Source of the DNA: Paracoccaceae bacterium
GTDB taxonomy: Bacteria > Pseudomonadota > Alphaproteobacteria > Rhodobacterales > Rhodobacteraceae
Length of the DNA stretch: 64,000 bases
Direction of reading: 5' to 3'
Assembly (NCBI GenBank): GCA_007692585.1
Contig: REBU01000036.1
Span: 38,256 to 102,255, forward strand
Part shown: positions 26,245-34,807 of the stretch, piece by piece
Position numbering within the stretch: position 1 is the stretch's first letter
Layout: every line of letters begins with the position of its first letter
Made by a program: the position numbers and the translations under genes
Notes under the pieces: generated by a model
Databases searched by the model: none
Told to the model about the DNA's origin: nothing
Seen by the model: the letters and a program-made list of their open reading frames with translations, nothing else

Positions 26245-27680
26245 TGACCGATATGACCCCCGCCGCCCGGCCCGATTCCGTGACCCAGTTCGAGGGCGCG
26301 GACATCCTGACGCTCGATCCAGCGCAACCGCTGATCCGAAAGGGCGCGATTGCGGTCAGCGGCAATCGCATCCTCGCTGTGGGTCCGCAGGCACAGCTTG
26401 CCAAAACCTACGGCACGCAGGCGCGGCGGATCGACTGGACTGGCCTGCTGGTCCTTCCGGGGCTGGTGGACGGGCATAGTCATCTCTTTCAGTCACTGGG
26501 CCGGACGCTGGGCGATGGGCTGTCGCTCTTGCCATGGCTTGAGCATTTCATGCTGCCGCTGGCCGCGAATGTGACCCCGGACGACGCGATCGCGATCTAT
26601 CGGCTGGCCGGGCTGTCCGCGCTGTTGCTGGGGACAACGGCGGTGATCGACAACCATTACGCGCCAGTGGACCCCGATACCATCGTGGCCCTCGCGCGCG
26701 AGATGGAGGCGCTGGGCCTGCGCGGTGTGGTGGCGCGCGGCATCTTCGGCCCGATGGTCGAAGGTGGGCATAGGATGAACTGCGATCCGCGGCTGTTTCG
26801 TCATTCCACGGCCGAGGAAATCGCGCTGACCCGCGCCTGCCTTGCCGCGCATCCCCCCGGCGGGCGGGTCGAGATCTGGCCCATGCCCGAAAATGTCGTC
26901 TATCTCGACCCGGAGCTGTTGATCGCCTGCGCGGAACTGGCCGCAAAGCAGGATATCGGCTGGCAGATCCATTGCAGCGAATCCAGCTTCGAGGTCGAGA
27001 TTTTCGAGAGCCTCTATGGGGCGCGCCCGGCGATCTGGATGCAGGCGCAGGGGATATTGTCGGACCGCAGCGCGCTTGCGCACGGGATCTGGTTTGACGA
27101 CGCCGAGATCGAGGTGCTGGGCGCGACCCGGACCCATATCGTGCATAATCCGGTCTGCAATCAGTATCTCGCCTCGGGCATCGTCAAGCTCGACCCGCTG
27201 CTGCGCGCGGGCGCGAATGTCTGTCTTGGCAGCGACGGGATGGCCGTGGGCGGCAGTGGCATGTTCGAGGCCATGAAAGCCGGTTTCCTGCTGCAACGTC
27301 TGCGCGAGTATAATCCGCTCGCGACCAGTGCCGAATTGATGCTGGAAATGGCGACACTGCGCGGCGCGGCAGTGCTGCGCCGGGATGTGGGGCAGCTTCG
27401 GGCGGGCATGCTGGCCGATTTCGTGGCGCTCGACATGCGCGGGGCGATCAACCAGCCCATGACGCGTCCGGCCATGGCTGTGGTGATGGCGGGCCTGCCG
27501 ACGGTCAGCGATGTTGTCGTGGACGGCGAGGTCGTCATCCGGGCAGGGCGCTCGACCCGGGTTGACCATGACAAGGTGATCGCAGATGGCCTGCAAGCGG
27601 CAGGCGCGTTGATTGAGCGTGCGGGGCTGCGCGATCTGGTCCGCGACTGGATCCCGCCCGCATACGCGCATCCGGCGTGA
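26241..27680 (+). CDS. Amidohydrolase, Atz/Trz-type deaminase/chlorohydrolase family
   Basis: The protein has 479 residues. Metal ligands: H79-x-H81 in DGHSHLFQ, the His of QIHCSES with the neighbouring Glu, the His of IVHNPVCN and the Asp of LGSDGMA. The run HNPVCNQYLASGIVKLDPLL is close in form to AtzA/TrzN and S-adenosylhomocysteine deaminases. It differs widely from the first amidohydrolase in the cluster, so it is not a recent copy. Its start overlaps the hydrolase stop by four bases; it is the last gene of the cluster. Confidence 0.85.
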   Translation: MMTDMTPAARPDSVTQFEGADILTLDPAQPLIRKGAIAVSGNRILAVGPQAQLAKTYGTQARRIDWTGLLVLPGLVDGHSHLFQSLGRTLGDGLSLLPWLEHFMLPLAANVTPDDAIAIYRLAGLSALLLGTTAVIDNHYAPVDPDTIVALAREMEALGLRGVVARGIFGPMVEGGHRMNCDPRLFRHSTAEEIALTRACLAAHPPGGRVEIWPMPENVVYLDPELLIACAELAAKQDIGWQIHCSESSFEVEIFESLYGARPAIWMQAQGILSDRSALAHGIWFDDAEIEVLGATRTHIVHNPVCNQYLASGIVKLDPLLRAGANVCLGSDGMAVGGSGMFEAMKAGFLLQRLREYNPLATSAELMLEMATLRGAAVLRRDVGQLRAGMLADFVALDMRGAINQPMTRPAMAVVMAGLPTVSDVVVDGEVVIRAGRSTRVDHDKVIADGLQAAGALIERAGLRDLVRDWIPPAYAHPA

Positions 27681-27959
27681 GAGGGCCGCCAACTCTCCCG
27701 CTTTGATGGAACGCAACCGCGGCGGCTGTGTGATCCGCCGTCAGCGCAGGTTTCATCGCAGCGAATCTTCCGTCAAAAGGCCAGTTTTGGGCGCGTGGGT
27801 GTCTCTCGGGCTGCAGAAGCAGGCTTGTGTCGAGACTGATCGCGCTTCAGTCTGCGAAATTGCGGTTTTCACTGGAGCGCAGTCCATCCCAGCCACCGAC
27901 AAAGTCAGGTGACGCCGCGATCTCGGGCCGCGGGCTGCCACCAGACAGAGCGCCGCAGA
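27681..27959. other. Convergent intergenic gap, no gene seen
   Basis: These 279 bases lie between the end of the catabolic cluster and the end of the PP2C phosphatase gene. A five-pair stem GGCGG (27721-27725) with CCGCC (27735-27739) is the only structure I see and it has no T run. Reading frames here have no credible composition. Confidence 0.4.
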
Positions 27960-29654
27960 TCAGTCCTGCGCGGCGCTCGTGTTCGGGGAATGCGCGTATT
28001 CCAGCAAGACCCCGGATACGTCGTCATCGAAATCTTCCTTTCCCGCCCAGGCCGTCAGTTCCCATTTCAAAGCATCTAGAAACGCGGCCCCCTCAGAGTC
28101 CTTGTGTTTGCGCAAGGCGAGCGTCAGGCCGGTCTCACCATACTCCTCCCCCTTCGGAGTCTCGCATTCTGTCACTCCGTCAGTATAGAGAAACAATCGG
28201 TCCCCGGGATTGAGATGGGTCTCGATCGTCATGTATTCCGCATGCGGAATCAGACCGATGGGCAACCCGCCTTCGCCCAGAAACTCGATTTTGCCGTCAG
28301 ACCGTTGCAGCGCCGGATGGGGATGGCCTGCCTGCACCAGCTTGACCTTCCCCGACTGCAGATCGCAATCGGCATAAGCGATGGTCAGATAGGTCTCCGT
28401 CTCGAATTCATCGAGCATCAGATCATTGATCTTGCTGGCCACCGTATGCGGGGGCAAGGGTGCCGATTCGCCTGTGCGCGGATCAAGGGTCAGTGCGATG
28501 TTCTGGCTCTTGTCCGCGCCGGAGAAGAGCCCCGCTATCCGTGCCCCAAGCATTGCCGCCGCCACGCCATGCCCGGAGACATCGATGGAATAGACCCCGA
28601 TGCGGGTGTCGCTGATCGTGAACGCGCCGACCATATCGCCGCCGACATGCCCCGAGGATTGCAACAGCAGCGACAGCTGCGTGCCATCATAGGCGTGATG
28701 GCGCTTACGCAAGAGCGATTGTTGTAGCCGGCGGGCTTCGAGCAGGTCGCGATCCACCGCATCATAGAGCTTTTGCAATTCGGTCAGGGCCGCGCGCAAC
28801 TCCTCGTTATGTTGCACTGCGCGGGCTTCCGCCTCGCGCGCTTTCTCGCGTGCCGCATGCAGGGCCGTCACATCGACACGCAGGCTGACGCGGCCACCAT
28901 CAGCGGTTTCGCGCTCGACAATCTGTAACACACGCCCGTCCGCGAGTTGCTGGCGTGTGCGCCCCTGCGCACGATGGGCGATCAACCGTTCGCGCAGCCA
29001 GTCTTCCTCGCGCCCGGTGGCGGCGGGATATTGCCCCCGTGCGATCCCGTAGCGCAGGATATCTTCATGCCGCGCCCCTTCGACCAGCGCCGGACCGCTG
29101 AGCGCGTAAAGCTCGCGGTACCGGCTGTTGGCCAGCACCAGACGGTCGTCGGCATCGTAGTAAATGAACCCGTCATCCAGCGCTTCGACGGCCGCTTCAA
29201 GCTGTGCGCGGGCTTTTCGCACTTCGCGCTCCTTGGCCAGAAGGCGTTCGCCTGCATTGATGCGGGCGCGCAATTCCGACGGGGCGACCGGCTTTGACAG
29301 AAAGTCATCCGCTCCGACATTCAGCCCTTCGGCCACAGCATCCTTCTCGTTTTTCGAGGTCAGCAGAATGAAATAACTGTAATTTTCCCGAGGCAGCGCG
29401 CGCAGGGCCTTGCACAGATCCAGCCCGTCCATGCCCGGCATGATCCAATCGGAGAGAATCAGGTCGAATTCGCGGCTGCGGCAGATTTCCAGCGCTTCGC
29501 GGCCCGACGCGGCTTCGTGAATTTCATAGCCCCATTGCCGCAGATGGCGTGCGAAAATCAGCCTCTGCGCTCGGCTGTCATCGACAATCAGCACCTGCCG
29601 CATCGGCGCGGCATCGCGGGTTACGGCCATGTCGGTCTGCTGCTCTTGTGCCAC
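27960..29654 (-). CDS. Response regulator REC-PAS-PP2C (SpoIIE/RsbU-type) phosphatase
   Basis: The protein has 564 residues from a GTG at 29654; an ATG at 29630 is an alternative. REC domain at about 18-140, with acidic pair D25-D26, phospho-acceptor D69 in LILSDWIMPG and the conserved Lys in FLSKPV. A PAS-like domain (about 150-265) and a short coiled coil (about 265-310) lead to a SpoIIE-type PP2C phosphatase (about 325-560), with metal-binding GGDM, SIDVSGHG, FLYTDGVTE and DDVSG. Such proteins dephosphorylate anti-anti-sigma (STAS) proteins in partner switching. No STAS or RsbW gene is near. The divergent Hpt protein is a candidate phosphodonor. Confidence 0.9.
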   Translation of the reverse strand: MAQEQQTDMAVTRDAAPMRQVLIVDDSRAQRLIFARHLRQWGYEIHEAASGREALEICRSREFDLILSDWIMPGMDGLDLCKALRALPRENYSYFILLTSKNEKDAVAEGLNVGADDFLSKPVAPSELRARINAGERLLAKEREVRKARAQLEAAVEALDDGFIYYDADDRLVLANSRYRELYALSGPALVEGARHEDILRYGIARGQYPAATGREEDWLRERLIAHRAQGRTRQQLADGRVLQIVERETADGGRVSLRVDVTALHAAREKAREAEARAVQHNEELRAALTELQKLYDAVDRDLLEARRLQQSLLRKRHHAYDGTQLSLLLQSSGHVGGDMVGAFTISDTRIGVYSIDVSGHGVAAAMLGARIAGLFSGADKSQNIALTLDPRTGESAPLPPHTVASKINDLMLDEFETETYLTIAYADCDLQSGKVKLVQAGHPHPALQRSDGKIEFLGEGGLPIGLIPHAEYMTIETHLNPGDRLFLYTDGVTECETPKGEEYGETGLTLALRKHKDSEGAAFLDALKWELTAWAGKEDFDDDVSGVLLEYAHSPNTSAAQD

Positions 29655-29813
29655 GTCGGGTCACCCATCTTTATTTCTCTGTGTCGTCAGTATGAAGCCT
29701 GCGGTTTAACTTCGGATGAAAACATAAAATCCAAGGTTTTTTAAGTTTGGTTGCTAAGTATTGGTTAGTGCGACGCGGTTAATGTGATCTTGGTCAAAAC
29801 AAATAGGCGTATT

Positions 29814-30152
29814 ATGATCAATTGGGCGCGTGTTGCAGAACTTTATACCGATTTTGGTGAAGACGGGTTTGCCGAAATCGTTGATGTCTTTCTTGAAGAA
29901 ATGACCGAAAGCCTTGGCAGGCTGGCCAACGCGACGGATGACAAGGCGCTGGAAGCGGAATTTCATTTCCTGAAGGGCGCAGCACTCAATGTCGGATTTG
30001 ACGAAATGGCGCGAATCTGCGCTGAAGGCGAAGCGCTGGCCTCACAGGGTGAACCCAGCCAGACACACAAGACGCAGTTGCTGACGCAGTTGCCGCAGAC
30101 CTGTGATGTGTTCTCGCAGGAATGGCGGTCGAAAATGACCGCACAGGCCTGA
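29814..30152 (+). CDS. Stand-alone histidine phosphotransfer (Hpt) protein
   Basis: The protein has 112 residues from the ATG at 29814. The phosphorylatable histidine is H51 in FHFLKGAALNVGF, matching the Hpt signature HxLKG with the following small residues and helix. The remainder is helical and rich in Glu and Leu, as in the four-helix bundle. It would relay phosphate between a hybrid kinase elsewhere and a receiver domain, most simply the REC of the divergent phosphatase. The 159-base gap between them is AT-rich and holds both promoters. Convergent with ilvA, 15 bases apart. Confidence 0.87.
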   Translation: MINWARVAELYTDFGEDGFAEIVDVFLEEMTESLGRLANATDDKALEAEFHFLKGAALNVGFDEMARICAEGEALASQGEPSQTHKTQLLTQLPQTCDVFSQEWRSKMTAQA

Positions 30153-30167
30153 GGGCAGCGGCATGGC

Positions 30168-31415
30168 TTAGATGATGAAGCCTGCAATCACCTCGTCATC
30201 CGTGATATCGGTGAATGTGAAACCCGCAGCCTCCATCCGAGCAAAAAGGCTTCGGAAATTCCCTGGTTGCGATGTCTCGATCCCGATCAGGACAGTCCCG
30301 AAATTGCGCGCGGTCTTCTTGAGATACTCAAACCGCGCGATGTCGTCTTCTGGTCCCAGCGTGGCCAGGAAATCCCGCAAGGCACCGGGGCGCTGGGGCA
30401 GGCGCAGCATGAAATACTTCTTGGTCCCCTGAAAACGCATCGCGCGTTCCTTGACCTCAGGCAGGCGTTCAAAGTCGAAATTTCCCCCGGAGGTCAGGCA
30501 GACCACAGTCTTGCCCGCAATCTGGTCGCGCAGCTGCTCCAAAACGTCGATTGACAAGGCCCCTGCAGGTTCGAGAACGATCCCTTCGATATTGAGCATT
30601 TGCAGCATGGTCACGCAGATGCGATTCTCCGGTGCCGTCAGGACGCTCTCGGATGGCGTGTCGCGCAGCGCTTCGAACGTCCGCGCGCCCATTCGCGCCA
30701 CTGATGCACCATCCACGAAACTGTCAATCTTTTCAAGCGTGACCGGGGTGCCTGCGGCCAGCGCGGCCCGAAAGCTCGCCCCGCCTTGCGGCTCGACGAA
30801 GCGCAATTCGGTGACCACCTGCTGTGCGTGCAAATATTGCGCCACACCTGCACCAAGCCCGCCGCCGCCGACGGGCAGGATCACCATGTCCGGGGCATGG
30901 GACATCTGGGCGAGCATTTCCACCGCCACACTGGCCTGGCCTTCAATCACATCGACATCGTCAAAAGGCGAGAGGAAATGCGCCCCCTCAGCGGCGCAAA
31001 ACTCCTGCGCAGCCTTCAAGGACTGATCGAAAATGTCGCCAATCAGGCGTATCTCGACCTGATCACCCCCGAAAGTGCGGGTTTTCAGGATTTTCTGCTG
31101 TGGCGTCGTCACGGGCATGAAGATCGTGCCCTGCACCCCGAAATGGCGACAGGCAAAGGCCACCCCCTGCGCGTGATTGCCCGCACTGGCGCAGACGAAT
31201 TTGCGCCCCGCAGGCTTCAGCGCCAGCCGCTTGCGCATCGCATTGACTGCGCCACGGATCTTGTAGCTGCGCACCGGGCTCAGATCCTCGCGTTTCAGCC
31301 AGATCTCAGCCCCGAAGCGTTCAGAAAGATGGTCATTGCGCAACAACGGCGTCGGCGGAAACAGCGCGCGCAGGGCTTGGGTCGCAGCCTGCGCGCCAGT
31401 CGCGAAATCACTCAT
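30168..31415 (-). CDS. ilvA: Threonine ammonia-lyase (threonine deaminase)
   Basis: The protein has 415 residues. The PLP lysine is K52 in VRSYKIRGA, the phosphate-binding glycine loop is GGGGLGAG, and the C-terminus (about 325-415) is a single ACT-like regulatory domain with FEYLKKTARNFGT. It converts threonine to 2-oxobutyrate and ammonia at the start of isoleucine synthesis. One ACT-like domain, rather than two as in E. coli IlvA, is the shorter type common in alphaproteobacteria and Gram-positives. It overlaps the thioesterase gene by four bases. Confidence 0.94.
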   Translation of the reverse strand: MSDFATGAQAATQALRALFPPTPLLRNDHLSERFGAEIWLKREDLSPVRSYKIRGAVNAMRKRLALKPAGRKFVCASAGNHAQGVAFACRHFGVQGTIFMPVTTPQQKILKTRTFGGDQVEIRLIGDIFDQSLKAAQEFCAAEGAHFLSPFDDVDVIEGQASVAVEMLAQMSHAPDMVILPVGGGGLGAGVAQYLHAQQVVTELRFVEPQGGASFRAALAAGTPVTLEKIDSFVDGASVARMGARTFEALRDTPSESVLTAPENRICVTMLQMLNIEGIVLEPAGALSIDVLEQLRDQIAGKTVVCLTSGGNFDFERLPEVKERAMRFQGTKKYFMLRLPQRPGALRDFLATLGPEDDIARFEYLKKTARNFGTVLIGIETSQPGNFRSLFARMEAAGFTFTDITDDEVIAGFII

Positions 31416-31834
31416 GCGCGCCCCCCGGCTTCCAGCCGCGCGCGGATCGCTTGGGGCATCGGGGCCGCAGCCCGCGTGGCGGGGTCGAACACCACTTCGA
31501 CCACCTCATAACTCGCATGTTCCGCGCCCGTATCGGCATGGATCATGCGCAGATCGAAGGTGCAGCTCTTGGTGCCGATCCGCGCCACTTGTCCGGTGAT
31601 CACGATCAGATCGCCCGCTTTCAGCTCACGCATGAACCGCGTCACGGCCTGCGCGGTCACCATATGCACGCCGTGTTCGCTGAGCATCGAGGCATAGGCG
31701 ATCCCCAGCCGGGTCCACATGTGATAGACCGCATCATCGAAAAACGGCGCGTAATGGCGCACATTCATATGGCCGAAATGGTCCTCATGCCAGGGGTGGA
31801 TCACCCCGCGCAGCACCTCGAGCGGCTGTGTCAT
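31412..31834 (-). CDS. Acyl-CoA thioesterase, 4-hydroxybenzoyl-CoA thioesterase family
   Basis: The protein has 140 residues from the ATG at 31834; longer frames run into the argG promoter. It is a hot-dog-fold protein with the catalytic Asp18 in WHEDHFGHMNVRHY, the YbgC/4HBT pattern. The last residues form the usual strand pairs with SYEVVEVVFDP. It would hydrolyse a short or aromatic acyl-CoA; substrate open. Start overlaps nothing on its left but its stop overlaps the ilvA start by four bases, so they are co-transcribed. Confidence 0.85.
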   Translation of the reverse strand: MTQPLEVLRGVIHPWHEDHFGHMNVRHYAPFFDDAVYHMWTRLGIAYASMLSEHGVHMVTAQAVTRFMRELKAGDLIVITGQVARIGTKSCTFDLRMIHADTGAEHASYEVVEVVFDPATRAAAPMPQAIRARLEAGGRA

Positions 31835-31967
31835 CGCATCTGTCCTTTCCGTCCTGGCCCCAGCCATAGCATATCTGCGCCCCACGAGAAGCCCCGCAGC
31901 CCTTGCGAAGGGGGACGCAAGCCAATAGACGGTTGCGCAACGGTCCCACGCTTGCAACGGAGTGCTC

Positions 31968-33206
31968 ATGTCCGCGCCCAGATCCGCCCCAAAGAAAGTC
32001 GTCCTCGCCTATTCCGGGGGGCTCGATACCTCGATCATCCTCAAATGGCTCAAGACCGAATATGACTGCGAAGTGGTGACCTTCACCGCCGATCTGGGGC
32101 AGGGCGAGGAGCTGGAACCCGCCCGCGCCAAGGCTGAAATGCTGGGCGTTGCGCCGGAGAACATCTTCATCGAGGATCTGCGCGAAGAATTCGTGCGCGA
32201 TTTCGTCTTCCCGATGTTTCGCGCCAATGCCGTCTATGAGGGGCTTTACCTGCTCGGCACCTCCATCGCGCGGCCGCTGATTTCCAAGCGTCTGGTTGAA
32301 ATCGCCGAGATGACCGGCGCGGATGCCGTCGCCCATGGCGCGACCGGCAAGGGCAATGATCAGGTGCGATTTGAACTCTCCGCCTATGCGCTAAACCCCG
32401 ACATCAAGGTGATTGCGCCCTGGCGCGAATGGGATCTGACCTCGCGCACGAAGCTTCTGGAATTCGCCGAGGCCAACCAGATCCCCATCGCCAAGGACAA
32501 GCGCGGCGAAGCGCCGTTCTCGGTCGATGCGAACCTGTTGCACACCTCCTCCGAGGGCAAGGTTCTGGAAAACCCCGCCGATGACGCGCCCGAGTACGTC
32601 TATCAGCGCACCGTCCACCCTGAAGATGCGCCTGACACGCCCGAAGTGATTGAAATCACCTTCGATCAGGGCGATGCGATCGCAATCAACGGGGTGGTGA
32701 TGACCCCGGCGACGATCCTGACCATGCTCAACGAATATGGGCGCAAACACGGGATCGGGCGGCTCGATTTCGTCGAGAACCGTTTTGTCGGCATGAAATC
32801 GCGCGGCATCTATGAAACGCCCGGCGGCACGATCCTTCTGGAAGCCCATCGCGGCATTGAACAGATCACGCTCGACAGTGGCGCGGGCCATCTGAAAGAC
32901 AGCCTGATGCCGCGCTACGCCGAACTCATCTATAACGGCTTCTGGTTCTCGCCCGAACGCGAGATGCTCCAGGCGCTCATCGACAAATCACAGGAGCATG
33001 TCACGGGCACAGTGCGACTCAAGCTCTACAAGGGCCATGTGCGCACGATTGGGCGCTGGTCCGATCACAGCCTCTATTCGGAAGCCCATGTCACTTTTGA
33101 AGATGACGCCGGGGCCTATGACCAGAAAGACGCCGCAGGCTTCATCCAGCTCAACGCACTGCGCCTGAAACTGCTGGCGGCCCGCAATCGCCGGATCCAC
33201 AAATAA
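31968..33206 (+). CDS. argG: Argininosuccinate synthase
   Basis: The protein has 412 residues, the standard length. The ATP pyrophosphatase loop is [10 protein letters not shown] near the N-terminus, followed by family marks [14 protein letters not shown] and the citrulline/aspartate-binding EGKVLENP region. It joins citrulline and aspartate with ATP in arginine synthesis. The ATG at 31968 was chosen because ACGGAG lies about six bases upstream; GTG at 31962 is less likely. Monocistronic-looking, divergent from the thioesterase gene. Confidence 0.97.
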   Translation: MSAPRSAPKKVVLAYSGGLDTSIILKWLKTEYDCEVVTFTADLGQGEELEPARAKAEMLGVAPENIFIEDLREEFVRDFVFPMFRANAVYEGLYLLGTSIARPLISKRLVEIAEMTGADAVAHGATGKGNDQVRFELSAYALNPDIKVIAPWREWDLTSRTKLLEFAEANQIPIAKDKRGEAPFSVDANLLHTSSEGKVLENPADDAPEYVYQRTVHPEDAPDTPEVIEITFDQGDAIAINGVVMTPATILTMLNEYGRKHGIGRLDFVENRFVGMKSRGIYETPGGTILLEAHRGIEQITLDSGAGHLKDSLMPRYAELIYNGFWFSPEREMLQALIDKSQEHVTGTVRLKLYKGHVRTIGRWSDHSLYSEAHVTFEDDAGAYDQKDAAGFIQLNALRLKLLAARNRRIHK

Positions 33207-33242
33207 CGCAGAGGCATTTTCTGGCCCCAAACACTCCCGCCG

Positions 33243-33261
33243 GGGGCGCACCCCGCGCCCC
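33243..33261 (+). terminator. GC-rich hairpin after argG
   Basis: A perfect seven-pair stem, GGGGCGC (33243-33249) with GCGCCCC (33255-33261) and loop ACCCC, lies in the 83-base gap between argG and gpmI. It has no T run behind it, so it is a weak or Rho-assisted terminator at best. Confidence 0.35.
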
Positions 33262-33289
33262 TGGCACCCCGCATCGAGAAAGGCTCGCC

Positions 33290-34807
33290 ATGACCAAACC
33301 CGTTGTTTTGTGCATCCTCGATGGCTGGGGCCAGTCTGCGCAAAGTCAGGGCAATGCCGTGGCGCAGGCCGCCACGCCGCATTTCGACCGGATCATGCGC
33401 GATTGCCCGCATGCAACGCTGATCACGCACGGCCCAGATGCCGGCCTGCCCACAGGCCAGATGGGCAATTCCGAGGTCGGCCATACCAATATCGGTGCGG
33501 GCCGTGTGGTGGCGATGGATCTGGGCCAGATCGATCTGGCCATCGAAAATGGCTCTTACGCGCAAACCCCATCGCTTCTGTCCTTCGCGGAAAAGCTCCG
33601 CGCGTCCAAGGGTACGGCGCATCTCTTTTCGGTGATTTCCGATGGCGGTGTCCATGGTCATCTGGTCCATTTGCAGGCCACGATCGCGGCGCTGGGCGGC
33701 TTGGGTGTGCCCGTGGTGATCCATGCGATCACGGATGGGCGCGATGTCGCGCCGAAATCCGCGGCTGGCTTCCTGCGCGACCTCGCCCCGCATCTGCGCG
33801 ACGGCGTGCGCATCGGCACGGTGATCGGCCGTTACTGGGCGATGGATCGCGACAACCGCTGGGACCGCGTCGCGCGCGCCTATGAGGCCATCGTGCGGGG
33901 CGACGGCGCGCGGGCCGCCAGCGCAGAGGAGGCCGTGGCCGCAGCTTATGCGCGCGGTGAAACGGATGAATTCATCGCGCCCACTGTGCTGGATGGCTAT
34001 GGGGGCGTGAAGCCGGGGGACGGGCTGTTCTGCCTGAATTTCCGCGCCGACCGCGCCCGCGAGATCCTCGCCGCGCTCGCTGCGCCCAGTTTCAACGGCT
34101 TCGCGCGCGGGCAGGCCCCGGACTGGTCGGCGTGCCTCGGCATGGTCGACTATTCCGACGCCCATAACGCTTTCATGGCGACTGTCTTTCCCAAACGCGC
34201 CATCACCAACACGCTCGGGGCCTGGGTCGCGGCGCATGGCCTGCGCCAGTTCCGCCTGGCCGAGACCGAGAAATATCCGCATGTGACCTTCTTCCTCAAC
34301 GGCGGCAAGGAAGATCCAGAGCCCGGCGAGGATCGCCACATGCCCCAAAGCCCCAAGGTCGCGACTTATGACCTGCAGCCCGAAATGGCCGCGCCCGAAG
34401 TGGGTGCGAAACTCGTGGAGGTGATCGGGCAGGGCTATGACCTGATCGTGGTAAATTTCGCCAATCCTGATATGGTGGGCCATACCGGCGATCTGGCCGC
34501 CGCCTGTCGCGCGGTGGAGGCAGTGGATACAGCGCTGGGCCAAGCGCTTGTCGCGCTGGAACAGGCCGGGGGGGTGATGCTTCTGACTGCAGATCACGGC
34601 AATTGCGAAACCATGATCGACCCGGTGACGGGCGGGGCGCACACGGCCCACACGCTCAATCCGGTGCCTGTCGCCTTGATCGGCGGGCCTGCGGACGCGG
34701 GTCTGCGCGACGGACGGCTGGCCGATGTCGCACCCACGCTGCTGGCGCTGATGGGCCTGGCCCAGCCGCCCGAGATGACAGGGCGCAGCCTGCTGGTCGG
34801 GCCATGA
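33290..34807 (+). CDS. gpmI: 2,3-bisphosphoglycerate-independent phosphoglycerate mutase
   Basis: The protein has 505 residues. The alkaline-phosphatase-like metal site begins with D11 in LDGWG, the phospho-serine is S61 in GQMGNSEVGH, and the other metal ligands appear in NFANPDMVGHTG and LTADHGNCE near residues 384-442. It interconverts 3- and 2-phosphoglycerate in glycolysis and gluconeogenesis, using manganese. Its stop overlaps the start of the EnvC-like gene by four bases. Confidence 0.96.
   Translation: MTKPVVLCILDGWGQSAQSQGNAVAQAATPHFDRIMRDCPHATLITHGPDAGLPTGQMGNSEVGHTNIGAGRVVAMDLGQIDLAIENGSYAQTPSLLSFAEKLRASKGTAHLFSVISDGGVHGHLVHLQATIAALGGLGVPVVIHAITDGRDVAPKSAAGFLRDLAPHLRDGVRIGTVIGRYWAMDRDNRWDRVARAYEAIVRGDGARAASAEEAVAAAYARGETDEFIAPTVLDGYGGVKPGDGLFCLNFRADRAREILAALAAPSFNGFARGQAPDWSACLGMVDYSDAHNAFMATVFPKRAITNTLGAWVAAHGLRQFRLAETEKYPHVTFFLNGGKEDPEPGEDRHMPQSPKVATYDLQPEMAAPEVGAKLVEVIGQGYDLIVVNFANPDMVGHTGDLAAACRAVEAVDTALGQALVALEQAGGVMLLTADHGNCETMIDPVTGGAHTAHTLNPVPVALIGGPADAGLRDGRLADVAPTLLALMGLAQPPEMTGRSLLVGP

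Noticed and set aside
27753..27941. A 62-residue frame in the gap after the catabolic cluster
   Set aside because: There is no ribosome site and the composition is not protein-like.
34603..34803. An N-terminal extension of the EnvC-like protein
   Set aside because: It overlaps gpmI in another frame; a proper signal peptide begins at 34804.
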